A stretch of 31,161 bases of DNA. Origin: Bacteroidales bacterium. Its GTDB lineage: Bacteria > Bacteroidota > Bacteroidia > Bacteroidales > P3. The number at the start of each line of letters is the position of its first letter. Position 1 is the first letter of the stretch. Shown here one piece after another: positions 16,782 through 25,165 of the stretch. The translations under genes and the position numbers were made by a program. The DNA is taken from positions 1 to 31,161 of the forward strand of contig SFPR01000019.1 in NCBI GenBank assembly GCA_004551865.1. The letters are read 5' to 3'. The notes below the pieces were generated by a model that was given only the letters and a program-made list of their open reading frames with translations, searched no databases and was not told where the DNA came from.

Positions 16782-17930
16782 ATGGAAAAAATTAGAATTG
16801 CCATTGTAGGAGTTGGCAACTGTGCTTCTGCTCTCATTCAGGGGCTTGAGTATTACGGAAACAAAGCAAGGAATAATTCTTCGCAAGGTATGATGGCTGA
16901 TAATATCGGAGGCTATACGGCAGAAGACATTGAGGTGGTTGCAGCTTTTGATGTCGATCAACGTAAAGTAGGAAAGACATTGGACAAAGCTATATATGCC
17001 AAACCAAACTGCACAATCAACATCATAGAACCTCAAGATTTTCCGAAAAGTTGTGTAGTTGTAGAAAAAGGTCATGTTTTGGACGGAGTGTCTGAACACA
17101 TGAGGGATTACTCTAAGTATCCTGTCGATACAACATTCCTTGTTGATGAAACAACTCCTTCGGTCGATATTGTCAAACGCCTAAAAGAAGTAAAGGCTGA
17201 CATATTGATTAACTACCTTCCGGTGGGAAGCGAACAGGCAACGAAGTTCTACGCTCAGTGTGCGATAGATGCTCACGTGGCTTTCTTGAACTGCATACCT
17301 GTTTTCATCGCTTCCAATCCCGAATGGGAACAAAAATTCATAGATGCAGGGCTTCCGTTAATCGGAGACGACATGAAGAGCCAATTTGGTGCAAGTATCC
17401 TTTCGCAGATGTTGCAAGAGCTTGCATTCGCACGAGGACACAAAGTAAAATGTCATATTCAGGAAAATGTGGGTGGTAATACTGATTTCCTAAATATGAT
17501 GAACACTTCACGCTTGGCTTCAAAGAAAATAAGCAAAGAGAATGTCATTCGCTGCCAACACGACATCAGGGGCTTGGATTCTCACGAGAGTTTCTTGTAT
17601 GCAGGTCCGAGCAACTATATTGCCTACTATAAGGATAACAAAATTGCCAACTTCCATTTGGAATTGGAGGGTTTTGGCGGCTCACCCGTCAGCTTTGATG
17701 CACGATTGTCGGTAATAGATTCTCCAAACAGTGCAGGCGTTGTCATAGATGCCATTCGATACCTCAAAGTTGCAAGAGAATTGGGAATAACCGGCTCTTT
17801 GCACGGAGCAAGTGCTTTTACCCAAAAAACACCTCCTTTCCCTATGACGTTTGAAGACGCTCAATACGAGTGTAAAATGTTGGCTAAAAGACAGCTTACC
17901 GAGCTTACGAAAAAACAAGTCAGAAAATAG
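16782..17930 (+). CDS. ino1: Myo-inositol-1-phosphate synthase
   Basis: A 382-residue cytoplasmic enzyme that converts D-glucose 6-phosphate to 1L-myo-inositol 1-phosphate using NAD. The N-terminal NAD-binding loop is GVGNCASAL (10-18). Further family motifs are NYLPVGSEQA, FLNCIPVFIAS, GDDMKSQFGASI (active-site Lys region) and NVGGNTDFLN. The length matches the short archaeal/actinobacterial-type synthases rather than the ~500-residue eukaryotic form. It lies 27 bp after the HAD gene and is the last gene before a bidirectional terminator. It supplies the inositol phosphate for the lipid-building enzymes upstream and is the strongest evidence for the pathway call of the whole cluster. Confidence 0.95.
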   Translation: MEKIRIAIVGVGNCASALIQGLEYYGNKARNNSSQGMMADNIGGYTAEDIEVVAAFDVDQRKVGKTLDKAIYAKPNCTINIIEPQDFPKSCVVVEKGHVLDGVSEHMRDYSKYPVDTTFLVDETTPSVDIVKRLKEVKADILINYLPVGSEQATKFYAQCAIDAHVAFLNCIPVFIASNPEWEQKFIDAGLPLIGDDMKSQFGASILSQMLQELAFARGHKVKCHIQENVGGNTDFLNMMNTSRLASKKISKENVIRCQHDIRGLDSHESFLYAGPSNYIAYYKDNKIANFHLELEGFGGSPVSFDARLSVIDSPNSAGVVIDAIRYLKVARELGITGSLHGASAFTQKTPPFPMTFEDAQYECKMLAKRQLTELTKKQVRK

Positions 17931-17967
17931 TTCGCTCAGATTGCATATCCTATAATATATAATAAGG

Positions 17968-18005
17968 AAAAGGGCAGCAAAGATTTTGATTCTCTGCTGC
18001 CCTTT
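17968..18005. terminator. Bidirectional terminator between ino1 and rny
   Basis: AAAGGGCAGCA (17968-17978) and TGCTGCCCTTT (17995-18005) form a perfect 11-bp stem with a 16-nt loop, between two convergent genes. Flanking A/T-rich tracts on both sides allow use in either direction. Confidence 0.85.
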
Positions 18006-18029
18006 GTGCATTTTGATATTCCGCAAGGA

Positions 18030-19571
18030 CTACTTGGCGTAGTTTACTGCCCTTGTCTCTCTTATAACCGTTACTTTTATCATGCCGGGGAACACCATCT
18101 CGTTCTGAATTCGCTTTGACAAATCGAAAGATATTTGATTGGCTTCCTGATCTGACACTTTCTCTGCCGAGACAATAACTCTCAGCTCTCTGCCGGCTTG
18201 AATTGCGTATGTCTTTACAACTCCCTGATAGCTCATTGCCATTTCTTCCAACTTGTGAAGACGATTGATGTAAGCCTCTACGACTTCTCGTCTTGCTCCG
18301 GGCCTTGCTCCCGATATTGCGTCGCACACTTGGACTATCGGAGCATAGAGACTTTGCATTTCAACCTCATCGTGGTGAGCTCCTATGGCGTTGCTTACTT
18401 CTGTCTTTTCTTTGTATTTCTCTGCCAACTTCATTCCGAGAATTGCGTGTGGCAATTCGGGTTCGTTGTCAGGCACCTTGCCAATGTCATGCAGCAATCC
18501 TGCCCGCTTTGCTATCTTTGGATTGAGGCCAAGCTCGCTTGCCATTGTCGCACATAGGTTTGCAACTTCGCGAGAGTGCTGCAAAAGGTTTTGTCCGTAG
18601 GAAGAACGATACTTCATCTTGCCGACCATTCTCACAAGTTCGTGATGCAAATTCACAATTCCGAGATCTATGCAAGTTCTCTTACCTGTTTCGATTACTT
18701 CTTGGTCTATTTGCTTCTTTGTTTTGGCAACAACTTCTTCTATTCTTGCAGGGTGAATACGTCCGTCGGTTACCAATTTGTGCAAAGCGAGCCTTGCGAC
18801 TTCTCTTCTGACAGGATCGAAACACGAAAGCAAGATTGCATCAGGCGAATCGTCAATAATAACCTCCACTCCGGTAAGATTTTCAAGTGTTCTGATGTTT
18901 CGTCCCTCTCTACCGATAATTCTGCCCTTTACCTCTTCGTTTTCAAGATTGAAAACAGAGACTGTGTTCTCTATTGCGTTCTCTGTGGCTGTACGTTGTA
19001 TCGATTCGATTACGATTTTCTTTGCCTGCTGATTGGCAGTCAGCTTTGCCTCTTCAACAATCTCCATGATTTTGTTGGCAGCATCGCTCTTTGCTTCTTC
19101 GGTAAGGCTTTCAATCAACTGTGCCTTTGCTTCTTCGGCTGACAAACCTGCCACTTGTTCCAATTTTTCGATACTTTCACGATAGGCTTTCTCTACTTCT
19201 TGTTGGCGAGCTTGAAGACGCTCTGCCTGTTTGTTGAGATTTTCTTTTGCTGCAAGGAATTCTGCACTTTTCTTCTGCAATTCCTCCACCTTTTGGTTCA
19301 ATGCCTGTTCTTTCTGCTTAATTTTGTTTTCTGACTGCATGACCTTGCTGTTTCGCTCTTGCACCTGCTTTTCGTGTTCGCTCTTTAATTGCAAGAACTT
19401 CTCCTTTGCCTGCAAAATCTTCTCTTTTTTCAAAATTTCAGCTTTCTCTTCTGCTTCTTTAAGTACCTGTTGGCTCTTTTTTTCCAAGATACTCCTCAAT
19501 TTTGTCGTTGCAAGAGCAATACCAATGCCCACTCCCACCAATCCGACAACGATAAAGATTACTATGTTCAT
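18030..19571 (-). CDS. rny: Ribonuclease Y
   Basis: A membrane-anchored endoribonuclease that starts mRNA decay, 513 residues, the usual size. Order of parts: an N-terminal membrane helix (about 2-22, MNIVIFIVVGLVGVGIGIAL); a long Glu/Lys/Gln-rich coiled coil (about 28-190); a KH RNA-binding domain with GRIIGREGRNIR (about 210-275); and an HD metal-dependent domain with LQHSREVANL and GLLHDIGKV (His-Asp pair), then a C-terminal domain. The frame extends to a TTG at 19637, but the ATG at 19571 puts the membrane helix at the very N-terminus, as in the family. It is downstream of zapA and the structured RNA on the same strand, and convergent with ino1. Confidence 0.97.
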   Translation of the reverse strand: MNIVIFIVVGLVGVGIGIALATTKLRSILEKKSQQVLKEAEEKAEILKKEKILQAKEKFLQLKSEHEKQVQERNSKVMQSENKIKQKEQALNQKVEELQKKSAEFLAAKENLNKQAERLQARQQEVEKAYRESIEKLEQVAGLSAEEAKAQLIESLTEEAKSDAANKIMEIVEEAKLTANQQAKKIVIESIQRTATENAIENTVSVFNLENEEVKGRIIGREGRNIRTLENLTGVEVIIDDSPDAILLSCFDPVRREVARLALHKLVTDGRIHPARIEEVVAKTKKQIDQEVIETGKRTCIDLGIVNLHHELVRMVGKMKYRSSYGQNLLQHSREVANLCATMASELGLNPKIAKRAGLLHDIGKVPDNEPELPHAILGMKLAEKYKEKTEVSNAIGAHHDEVEMQSLYAPIVQVCDAISGARPGARREVVEAYINRLHKLEEMAMSYQGVVKTYAIQAGRELRVIVSAEKVSDQEANQISFDLSKRIQNEMVFPGMIKVTVIRETRAVNYAK

Positions 19572-19648
19572 TGTTGTGTTTATAAATATTGTTAGTTTAT
19601 AAGCGGGAACTGCCGGAAAGATATTCACGAATACCAATTTGAAGATAA

Positions 19649-19845
19649 GAAAAACCGCACCAATCTCGATAATGGAGTATAGTAAACTCCTAAATGAAAA
19701 GATTTGAGTGCCTTTTGTATCAAACTTCCACCGTCTCCTGAGAGATTTCTGTTACGAAATGAGGCCTGTTTTCTCCAAAATGAGCTTAACTCGTTATTGT
19801 TTTAGTGTTGAGTTTACAGACTGCAACGAAACTGATGCGGTATAT
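19649..19845 (-). ncRNA. ssrS: Probable 6S RNA (Bacteroidales-1 type)
   Basis: A gap of about 285 bp between zapA and rny holds a sequence that folds like 6S RNA. A 15-bp closing stem joins 19827-19841 with 19654-19668; on the minus strand ACCGCATCAGTTTCG pairs with CGAGATTGGTGCGGT, with G-U wobbles. Inside it an 8-bp stem joins 19810-19817 (GTAAACTC on the minus strand) with 19682-19689 (GAGTTTAC). An open region separates the two stems, and a large apical part lies beyond. A U-run (TTTTTC) follows the closing stem, suitable for termination. Length is about 190 nt. 6S RNA binds the housekeeping RNA polymerase and often lies next to zapA. The fold and place are seen; the identity is inferred. 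Confidence 0.6.
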
Positions 19846-19856
19846 TGCAATTAAAA

Positions 19857-20150
19857 CTATTCAGATACTTTTTCAAGGTTGTGAAGCAGTGCTTTCAGTC
19901 TTTCTGTAACTATTTTCTTGTCATCGTTATGCAATCTGTTTTGCTTAATGAAAGCCGTAACATATTGCAATAGCACCATAGCAAGCAAATCCTGCTTATC
20001 CTCGTAAGCTCTTCTTGCTTCATAACCATTTATCGTATCATTAACCATCGCCGAGGCACTCTCAAAAATGCTTCTCTCGCTTTCTTTGACATTAACTTTG
20101 TATGTCCTTCCTGCCAATTCAACACTCATGCTGACAATCTCCTCTGCCAT
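19857..20150 (-). CDS. zapA: Cell division protein ZapA
   Basis: A 97-residue cytoplasmic protein of the ZapA family, which binds FtsZ and promotes bundling of its filaments at the division site. The N-terminal beta part VELAGRTYKVNVKESE is followed by a long helix with YEDKQDLLAMVLLQYVTAF that would form the dimer/tetramer coiled coil. The length is typical. Its start overlaps the end of the upstream coiled-coil gene by 32 bp, indicating translational coupling. The probable 6S RNA begins just after its stop. Confidence 0.85.
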   Translation of the reverse strand: MAEEIVSMSVELAGRTYKVNVKESERSIFESASAMVNDTINGYEARRAYEDKQDLLAMVLLQYVTAFIKQNRLHNDDKKIVTERLKALLHNLEKVSE

Positions 20151-20457
20151 GGTCTTCTTTTTTATCTTCTACCGAAACCAACAAAGCCAATGCTTTGTTC
20201 ACTTTCTGCAACAATTCGTCTATCTTGCTTCTGAACTCGTCTATATCTTCCCTTTGTTCAATCGCTTTCGTTAATTTACTTTTTTGTTGGTCTTGTTCTG
20301 TTTTATTTTTGTCCTCGGATAATGCCGCAAGTGATGCTTTGAGTTTCTCGTTCTCCTGTCTGCACAAAGCCAACTCTGCTTCAAGCTGTTCTTTTTGCAC
20401 AAGAATTTCCACTACTCTGTCTTCAATCTTATCAACTATCGAAACAATCTCGCTCAT
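20119..20457 (-). CDS. Small coiled-coil protein upstream of zapA
   Basis: A 112-residue, highly charged, almost wholly alpha-helical protein with heptad-like Leu/Ile/Val spacing (about residues 5-95), no signal peptide and a His/Cys-containing tail (HGRGDCQHEC). No family was recognised with certainty. By its position directly before zapA, its 32-bp overlap with that gene and its coiled-coil nature, a division-related partner (ZapB-like in character) is a reasonable guess but not shown. It has its own TAnnTTTG promoter at 20481-20488 and an AAGGAG ribosome-binding-like sequence before the ATG. Confidence 0.7.
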   Translation of the reverse strand: MSEIVSIVDKIEDRVVEILVQKEQLEAELALCRQENEKLKASLAALSEDKNKTEQDQQKSKLTKAIEQREDIDEFRSKIDELLQKVNKALALLVSVEDKKEDHGRGDCQHEC

Positions 20458-20480
20458 CTCGGCATTCTCCTTACGATTTG

Positions 20481-20488
20481 CAAATATA
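20481..20488 (-). promoter_or_regulatory. -7 promoter element for the coiled-coil/zapA operon
   Basis: On the minus strand this reads TATATTTG, matching TAnnTTTG, with a TTG about 19 bp upstream. The start codon is about 25 bp downstream, preceded by AAGGAG. Confidence 0.6.
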
Positions 20489-20526
20489 GCAATTTTTATT
20501 TGTTCAACAAGCGTTTCGCTTTGCTT

Positions 20527-21735
20527 TTATTCTTCGGGCAAAAGGTGTCCCATTCTGTCCCTTTTGGTTTTCAGATACTTTTCGCTGTACTTGTTGGGAG
20601 AAATAATGATTGGAATATTCTCCGTTATCTTTATTCCGTAACCTTCCAAGCCGCTTCTCTTCTTGGGATTGTTGGACATAAGTCTCAAATTGGTCGCATT
20701 CATGTCTCGCAATATCTGAGCACCGACCCCATAGTCTCTCTCATCTGCCTTAAATCCCAAAGCAAGGTTTGCATCTACCGTATCCATACCTTGCTCCTGC
20801 AAATGGTATGCCTTCAACTTGTTTACCAAACCAATGCCACGACCTTCCTGACTCATATATACCACAAGTCCCTTACCTTCTTTTTCAATCATCTCCATGG
20901 CACGGTGTAATTGTTCTCCGCAATCACACTTGCATGAACCAAAAATATCTCCTGTTGCACAGGAAGAGTGAACCCTGCACAAGACAGGCTCATCTTTTTC
21001 CCACTCTCCTTTTTTCAACACAAGGTGAGTAAGACTGCTACCTTTCTGTGTGTAAGCTATCAACTTAAAATTGCCCCACTGTGTCGGCAAAAATACTTCC
21101 TGTTCTCTCTTTATAAGACTTTCAGTTTTTATTCGGTAAGCAATCAAGTCTTTTATGGTGATTATTTTCAGTCCGTACTCTTTTGCAAACAACATAAGGT
21201 CGGGCATACGTGCCATTGTTCCGTCTTCGTTCATTATCTCCATGAGAGCGCCTGCCGGATACAATCCCGCAAGTCTTGCCAAATCTATTGCAGCTTCTGT
21301 ATGACCTGCACGTTTCAATACTCCGTCTTCTTGGGCATACAAAGGATTGATATGACCCGGGCGACCGAAAGTTTCGGGTTTTGAAGCGGGGTCTGCCAAT
21401 GCTGCAATGGTTGCCGCCCTGTCCGAAGCCGAAACTCCCGTGGAGCAACCCTCCAATTTGTCTATCGTAACGGTGAAAGGCGTTCCCAAAACCGAGGTAT
21501 TGTCGGCAACCTGATGGTACAATCCCAACTCCCTGCAACGAGATATTGTAATAGGGGCGCAAAGCACTCCGCGAGCATGCTTCAACATAAAATTAACCTT
21601 TTCAGGTGTAATTTTCTCTGCTGCAATTATCAAATCGCCTTCATTCTCTCGGTCTTCGTCATCAACAACTATGACAAAGTTTCCTTTTTTGAACTCGTCT
21701 ATTGCTTCTTCTATTGTATTTACTTTAGTTTCCAT
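20527..21735 (-). CDS. ribBA: Bifunctional DHBP synthase / GTP cyclohydrolase II
   Basis: A 402-residue cytoplasmic fusion feeding both branches of riboflavin synthesis. The N-terminal RibB half (about 1-200) makes 3,4-dihydroxy-2-butanone 4-phosphate from ribulose 5-phosphate, with DDEDRENEGD (about 25-34), GRPGHINPL and RAGHTEAA. The C-terminal RibA half opens GTP. Its zinc site is in SSCATGDIFGSCKCDCG, and GRGIGLVNKLKAY holds the catalytic region. The ATG at 21735 is chosen because the longer frame starts with TTG. A promoter 27 bp upstream leaves a short leader, so an FMN riboswitch is not expected and none is seen. The fused form is common in Bacteroidota. Confidence 0.97.
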   Translation of the reverse strand: METKVNTIEEAIDEFKKGNFVIVVDDEDRENEGDLIIAAEKITPEKVNFMLKHARGVLCAPITISRCRELGLYHQVADNTSVLGTPFTVTIDKLEGCSTGVSASDRAATIAALADPASKPETFGRPGHINPLYAQEDGVLKRAGHTEAAIDLARLAGLYPAGALMEIMNEDGTMARMPDLMLFAKEYGLKIITIKDLIAYRIKTESLIKREQEVFLPTQWGNFKLIAYTQKGSSLTHLVLKKGEWEKDEPVLCRVHSSCATGDIFGSCKCDCGEQLHRAMEMIEKEGKGLVVYMSQEGRGIGLVNKLKAYHLQEQGMDTVDANLALGFKADERDYGVGAQILRDMNATNLRLMSNNPKKRSGLEGYGIKITENIPIIISPNKYSEKYLKTKRDRMGHLLPEE

Positions 21736-21761
21736 TATTCTCAAACGTGATTTTTAGCCTG

Positions 21762-21769
21762 CAAAGATA
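21762..21769 (-). promoter_or_regulatory. -7 promoter element for ribBA
   Basis: On the minus strand this reads TATCTTTG, matching TAnnTTTG, about 27 bp from the start codon. It shares a 165-bp divergent intergenic region with the promoter of the LysE-type gene. Confidence 0.6.
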
Positions 21770-21855
21770 AGAATATTCTTTGAATAAAAGCCCGATTGGC
21801 ACATTTCACGGCGAGAAAAATCACAATTATCGCCTGTTTGCACACTTTTTATTTG

Positions 21856-21863
21856 TACCTTTG
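21856..21863 (+). promoter_or_regulatory. -7 promoter element for the LysE-type exporter/sialidase genes
   Basis: TACCTTTG matches TAnnTTTG, with TTTG about 15 bp upstream as a -33 candidate. It lies inside the longer open frame that begins at 21796, so the gene must start after it; the ATG at 21901 fits. Confidence 0.65.
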
Positions 21864-21900
21864 CAGCCGTTTCAAAAGTTTGAAATCACACCAAAAGCAA

Positions 21901-22566
21901 ATGGTAAGTTTTAACGTAATAACACAGGGAATACTATTTGGATTGACCCTTTCGCTAATGGTTGGTCCTGCATTTTTTTCGCTCATTCAGACAAGCATAA
22001 CCAAAGGCTTCAAAAGCGGAATGCAGCTTGCGTTCGGCGTATCTCTTTCAGACATTATCATGGTCTTTATTGCATGGTTTGGAATGAGTTCTCTGTTTGC
22101 CACCTCCTACGCTCAGCGTATCATAGGGCTGATTGGCGGCTGTGTAATCATAGGTTTTGGAATTTATACTGCCACTCGTCGCCACATAACCCCTTCAAAA
22201 CGCAACATAGAGACCACCGGCAAAATGCAATGGAAGTATATGCTCAAAGGATTTGTCTTTAACATTGCCAACCCTGGCGTATGGATTTATTGGCTTATCC
22301 CAATAAATGTGGCAATGGGCTACGAGAAAAAGCCGAGTCAGATAACATTTTTGATTTGTATCCTTATAACAGTCCTTTCCATAGACTTGGTAAAATGTGC
22401 TATCGCAAACGAACTCAAACGCTTCATGACAGACAACGTAATCACCGTAATGAACAGAGTTGTCGGCAGCATACTCATTCTCTTCGGGCTTTACCTTTTG
22501 ATAACCTCCGTTGTAAGCATTCACTTCCCTTCGATTTCAAACATCGGAAGCATACAACAAGCCTGA
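21901..22566 (+). CDS. LysE/RhtB-family exporter
   Basis: A 221-residue inner-membrane protein with about six hydrophobic helices, typical of LysE-superfamily amino acid exporters. The N-terminus reads ITQGILFGLTLSLMVGPAFF, with the conserved Gly-Pro pair of the first helix. SITKGFKSGM and GFVFNIANPGVWIYW, with the late Asn-Pro motif, are also family-like. The substrate is unknown: the family exports basic or neutral amino acids and related small molecules. The ATG at 21901 is preferred because the promoter lies between it and the earlier in-frame ATG at 21796. The sialidase gene starts 29 bp downstream, so the two are likely on one transcript, though a functional link is not evident. Confidence 0.88.
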   Translation: MVSFNVITQGILFGLTLSLMVGPAFFSLIQTSITKGFKSGMQLAFGVSLSDIIMVFIAWFGMSSLFATSYAQRIIGLIGGCVIIGFGIYTATRRHITPSKRNIETTGKMQWKYMLKGFVFNIANPGVWIYWLIPINVAMGYEKKPSQITFLICILITVLSIDLVKCAIANELKRFMTDNVITVMNRVVGSILILFGLYLLITSVVSIHFPSISNIGSIQQA

Positions 22567-22595
22567 GGCTTCGACCAAACGCCACGCCAAAAACC

Positions 22596-23894
22596 ATGAA
22601 CACTACGTCCAAACGAACTTTCGCTGCTCTTTTTGCCTTTCTTGCCATTGCAATTTTCCAATCGGCTTTCTCAAAATGCAGTAATATTGCATATCTTTCG
22701 CTTTGCGATACCACTATCGTCAAGCAATGTCTTTTTCTTTCGCCCGATACAAAGCACAACAAACCTTACCGCATACCTGCCTTGGCTCAGTGCAAGGACA
22801 AAACACTGCTTGCCTTTTCGGACTACCGACCATGCGGAGGCGACATAGGCTTTGGTGAGGTAGACATAAAACTCAGACGTTCCGAAGACGGCATATCGTG
22901 GAGCGAGGAGGTGTTTGTGGCAGACGGAAAGGGCGGAAAAGATAATGTCTTCGACTGCGGCTTTGGCGATGCGGCAGTTGTGGCAGACCGAGAGAGCAAC
23001 GAAGTATTGGTAATGTGCGTTGCAGGACGTGTAGTCTTCAATCAGGCTGACAAGAAACGCCACAACTTCATGGCAAGAATAAGAAGCACCGACAGCGGAC
23101 GCACATGGCAACAACCCGAAGACATAACGGCAATGTTCATGACGACAGACAGCACAACAAAGCCCCTTTTCCCTAATGCCCATTCGATGTTTATTGCCTC
23201 GGGAAAGATACTTCAATCCTCCGTATTCAAATCCGAAAAAAGCAAATACCACAGACTATATGCCGCATTGCTGATAAAAGACAACCGAGGGCTTTACAAC
23301 CATGTTATATACTCAGACGACTTCGGCGAAAGTTGGCACAAGCTCGGCAACAGCTGTATCAATGGAGGCGATGAAGCCAAGTTGGAAGAGCTGTCCGACG
23401 GAACACTTGTGATAAGCAGCCGAAAGGCTCACGGAAGATACTTCAACGTATTTACATTTTCGGACATTGCCTCGGCAGAAGGCTCTTGGGACAAGACCGT
23501 AAGCAGCAACGATTTCTCGACAGGCATAAAGGTGGGAGCTAACTCCTGCAACGGAGAGCTGCTACGGGTCAAAGCCAAACGCAAAAGCGACAAAAAAGAG
23601 TGCGAACTGCTCTTGCAATCTATTCCGACGGGAGACAATCGCACAAATGTGAGCATATTTTTCAAAGAATTGGAAAGCGGACACAAATACTCTTCACAAG
23701 AGATTGCTCAAGTCTGGACAAAAGGCATACAAATAAGCGACAGAAAGTCGGCATACTCCACAATGATTTTGCAACAAAACGGAAAAATAGGCTTTCTGTA
23801 CGAAGAAGAGCCGGGAGATTACAGCATTGTCTATACAAGTCTCGACATAGAACAAATAACTCTCGGTTTATACGAACAAACTTCCCGAAAGTGA
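22596..23894 (+). CDS. Exo-sialidase (GH33-type BNR/Asp-box neuraminidase)
   Basis: A 432-residue exported enzyme expected to cut terminal sialic acids from host glycoconjugates. The signal peptide spans about residues 1-26. The six-bladed propeller carries the Arg motif YRIPAL (Arg59), the region with the catalytic Asp (CGGDIG, about 80-85) and Asp boxes SEDGISW (96-102), STDSGRTW and SDDFGESW. The Glu of GDEAKLEEL, an Arg in NRTNVSIFF and the Tyr of AYSTMILQ fit the remaining catalytic set. No T9SS C-terminal domain is visible, so a periplasmic or outer-membrane location is more likely than T9SS secretion. The frame is open upstream to 22281, but that extension lies over the exporter gene and is not believed. 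It converges on sdaA. Confidence 0.92.
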   Translation: MNTTSKRTFAALFAFLAIAIFQSAFSKCSNIAYLSLCDTTIVKQCLFLSPDTKHNKPYRIPALAQCKDKTLLAFSDYRPCGGDIGFGEVDIKLRRSEDGISWSEEVFVADGKGGKDNVFDCGFGDAAVVADRESNEVLVMCVAGRVVFNQADKKRHNFMARIRSTDSGRTWQQPEDITAMFMTTDSTTKPLFPNAHSMFIASGKILQSSVFKSEKSKYHRLYAALLIKDNRGLYNHVIYSDDFGESWHKLGNSCINGGDEAKLEELSDGTLVISSRKAHGRYFNVFTFSDIASAEGSWDKTVSSNDFSTGIKVGANSCNGELLRVKAKRKSDKKECELLLQSIPTGDNRTNVSIFFKELESGHKYSSQEIAQVWTKGIQISDRKSAYSTMILQQNGKIGFLYEEEPGDYSIVYTSLDIEQITLGLYEQTSRK

Positions 23895-23919
23895 GGTTTC
23901 TTTTCTTGCATTGCACAGC

Positions 23920-25134
23920 CTACAAGCTGCAAAAGCCCTTTCCGACCACCGCCAAACCACCCGTAGCCGTCTCTTTGTAGAGCGAAGGCAGGTCTTTGCC
24001 GGTTTGTTTCATTGTTTCGACAACCTTATCGAACGAAATAATGTGTTTTCCGTCCGACATCATGGCATAAAGGTTGGCGTCCAAAGCCCGAAGAGCCGCA
24101 AAAGCATTTCGTTCTATGCAGGGAACTTGCACCAAGCCGCACACGGGGTCGCAAGTCAGCCCGAGGTGATGTTCCAAACCTATTTCGGCAGCATATTCTA
24201 TCTGTTGGGGAGTACCTCCGAAGAGTTGATTTGCAGCAGCTGCCGCCATAGAACAAGCAGACCCCACTTCACCTTGGCAACCCACCTCTGCACCCGAAAT
24301 AGATGCGTTTTGCTTAATCACAGTTCCTACAAGACCGGCAGTAGCCAAAGAACGAATAATCTGTTTGTCCGTAAACTCATGCTCGGTGTTCAAATGGTAC
24401 AACACCGCAGGCACAACACCGCAAGAACCGCAAGTGGGAGCAGTAACAATCAAGCCTCCGGCAGCATTCTGTTCCGACACAGCAAGAGCATACGACTGCA
24501 CAAGACAACGACCACGCAAAGAAGGCTTGTAACTTCTCGCCTTGGTGTAGTAACTCATCGCCTTGCGTCTGAGACGCAAGCCTCCGGGAAGAACACCCTC
24601 CTCATTAAGCCCCTCTTCCACCGATTGCTTCATCACCCTCAGCACCTCCATAAGATAATCCCAAATATCATGTCCCTCAAACTCCTGAACATATTCCCAA
24701 AACGTCAGTCCGTTCTCGTCCAAGTAGTTCAAAACATCCGTAAGGTTGCGATGCGGATAAACAGTCTTTATATCCAAGCCCTCATTACTCCCTTCCTGAA
24801 TAATCTTTCCTCCTCCTATCGAATAGAAAGTTCGTTTACCAATGCTTTTACCGCAAGAATCAAAAGCCTCAAAGCCCATTGCATTCGGGTGAAGGTCCAA
24901 AAACGTATCCGCTTTCCAAATTATCTTGGTACGTTCTCGTCCCAACACATCAAGAACGGCACTGTCGGTCAAGTGTCCCTTTCCCGTTGCAGCCAAAGAG
25001 CCATAAAGGGTTATTTCAAACGAAGATGCCTGAGCAAAGAGCTTCAAGAACAATTCCGAAGCCTTTCTCGGAGCCATGGTGTGAGAACTTGACGGACCAT
25101 AACCAATTCTGAATATTTCTCTTATACTTTCCAT
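23920..25134 (-). CDS. sdaA: L-serine ammonia-lyase (serine dehydratase), iron-sulfur type
   Basis: A 404-residue single-chain enzyme that deaminates L-serine to pyruvate and ammonia using an oxygen-sensitive [4Fe-4S] cluster. The N-terminal beta domain begins with FRIGYGPSSSHTMAP. The alpha part holds APTCGSCG and GCQGEVGSACSMAAAA, and the cluster Cys region CDPVCGLVQVPC is near the C-terminus. It ends in a GGLAVVGKGFCSL tail, with a penultimate-region Cys like that seen in the active site of this family. The length is normal for the fused type. It has its own promoter at 25166-25173 and ends 25 bp from the convergent sialidase gene. The enzyme suits an anaerobe that ferments amino acids. 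Confidence 0.95.
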   Translation of the reverse strand: MESIREIFRIGYGPSSSHTMAPRKASELFLKLFAQASSFEITLYGSLAATGKGHLTDSAVLDVLGRERTKIIWKADTFLDLHPNAMGFEAFDSCGKSIGKRTFYSIGGGKIIQEGSNEGLDIKTVYPHRNLTDVLNYLDENGLTFWEYVQEFEGHDIWDYLMEVLRVMKQSVEEGLNEEGVLPGGLRLRRKAMSYYTKARSYKPSLRGRCLVQSYALAVSEQNAAGGLIVTAPTCGSCGVVPAVLYHLNTEHEFTDKQIIRSLATAGLVGTVIKQNASISGAEVGCQGEVGSACSMAAAAANQLFGGTPQQIEYAAEIGLEHHLGLTCDPVCGLVQVPCIERNAFAALRALDANLYAMMSDGKHIISFDKVVETMKQTGKDLPSLYKETATGGLAVVGKGFCSL

Positions 25135-25165
25135 TGCAATAGTAAGGTTTTGCGGTTTGAAGATG

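Noticed and set aside
21736..21790. FMN riboswitch before ribBA
   Set aside because: The promoter is only about 27 bp from the start codon, leaving no room for the aptamer, and no conserved RFN segments are seen.
22281..22595. N-terminal extension of the sialidase frame
   Set aside because: It overlaps the exporter gene in another frame and would place the signal peptide over 100 residues inside the protein. The ATG at 22596 fits the signal peptide.
23911..25092. Plus-strand open frame (393 codons) opposite sdaA
   Set aside because: A shadow of the high-confidence serine dehydratase gene, rich in Ser, Arg and His as expected for antisense translation.
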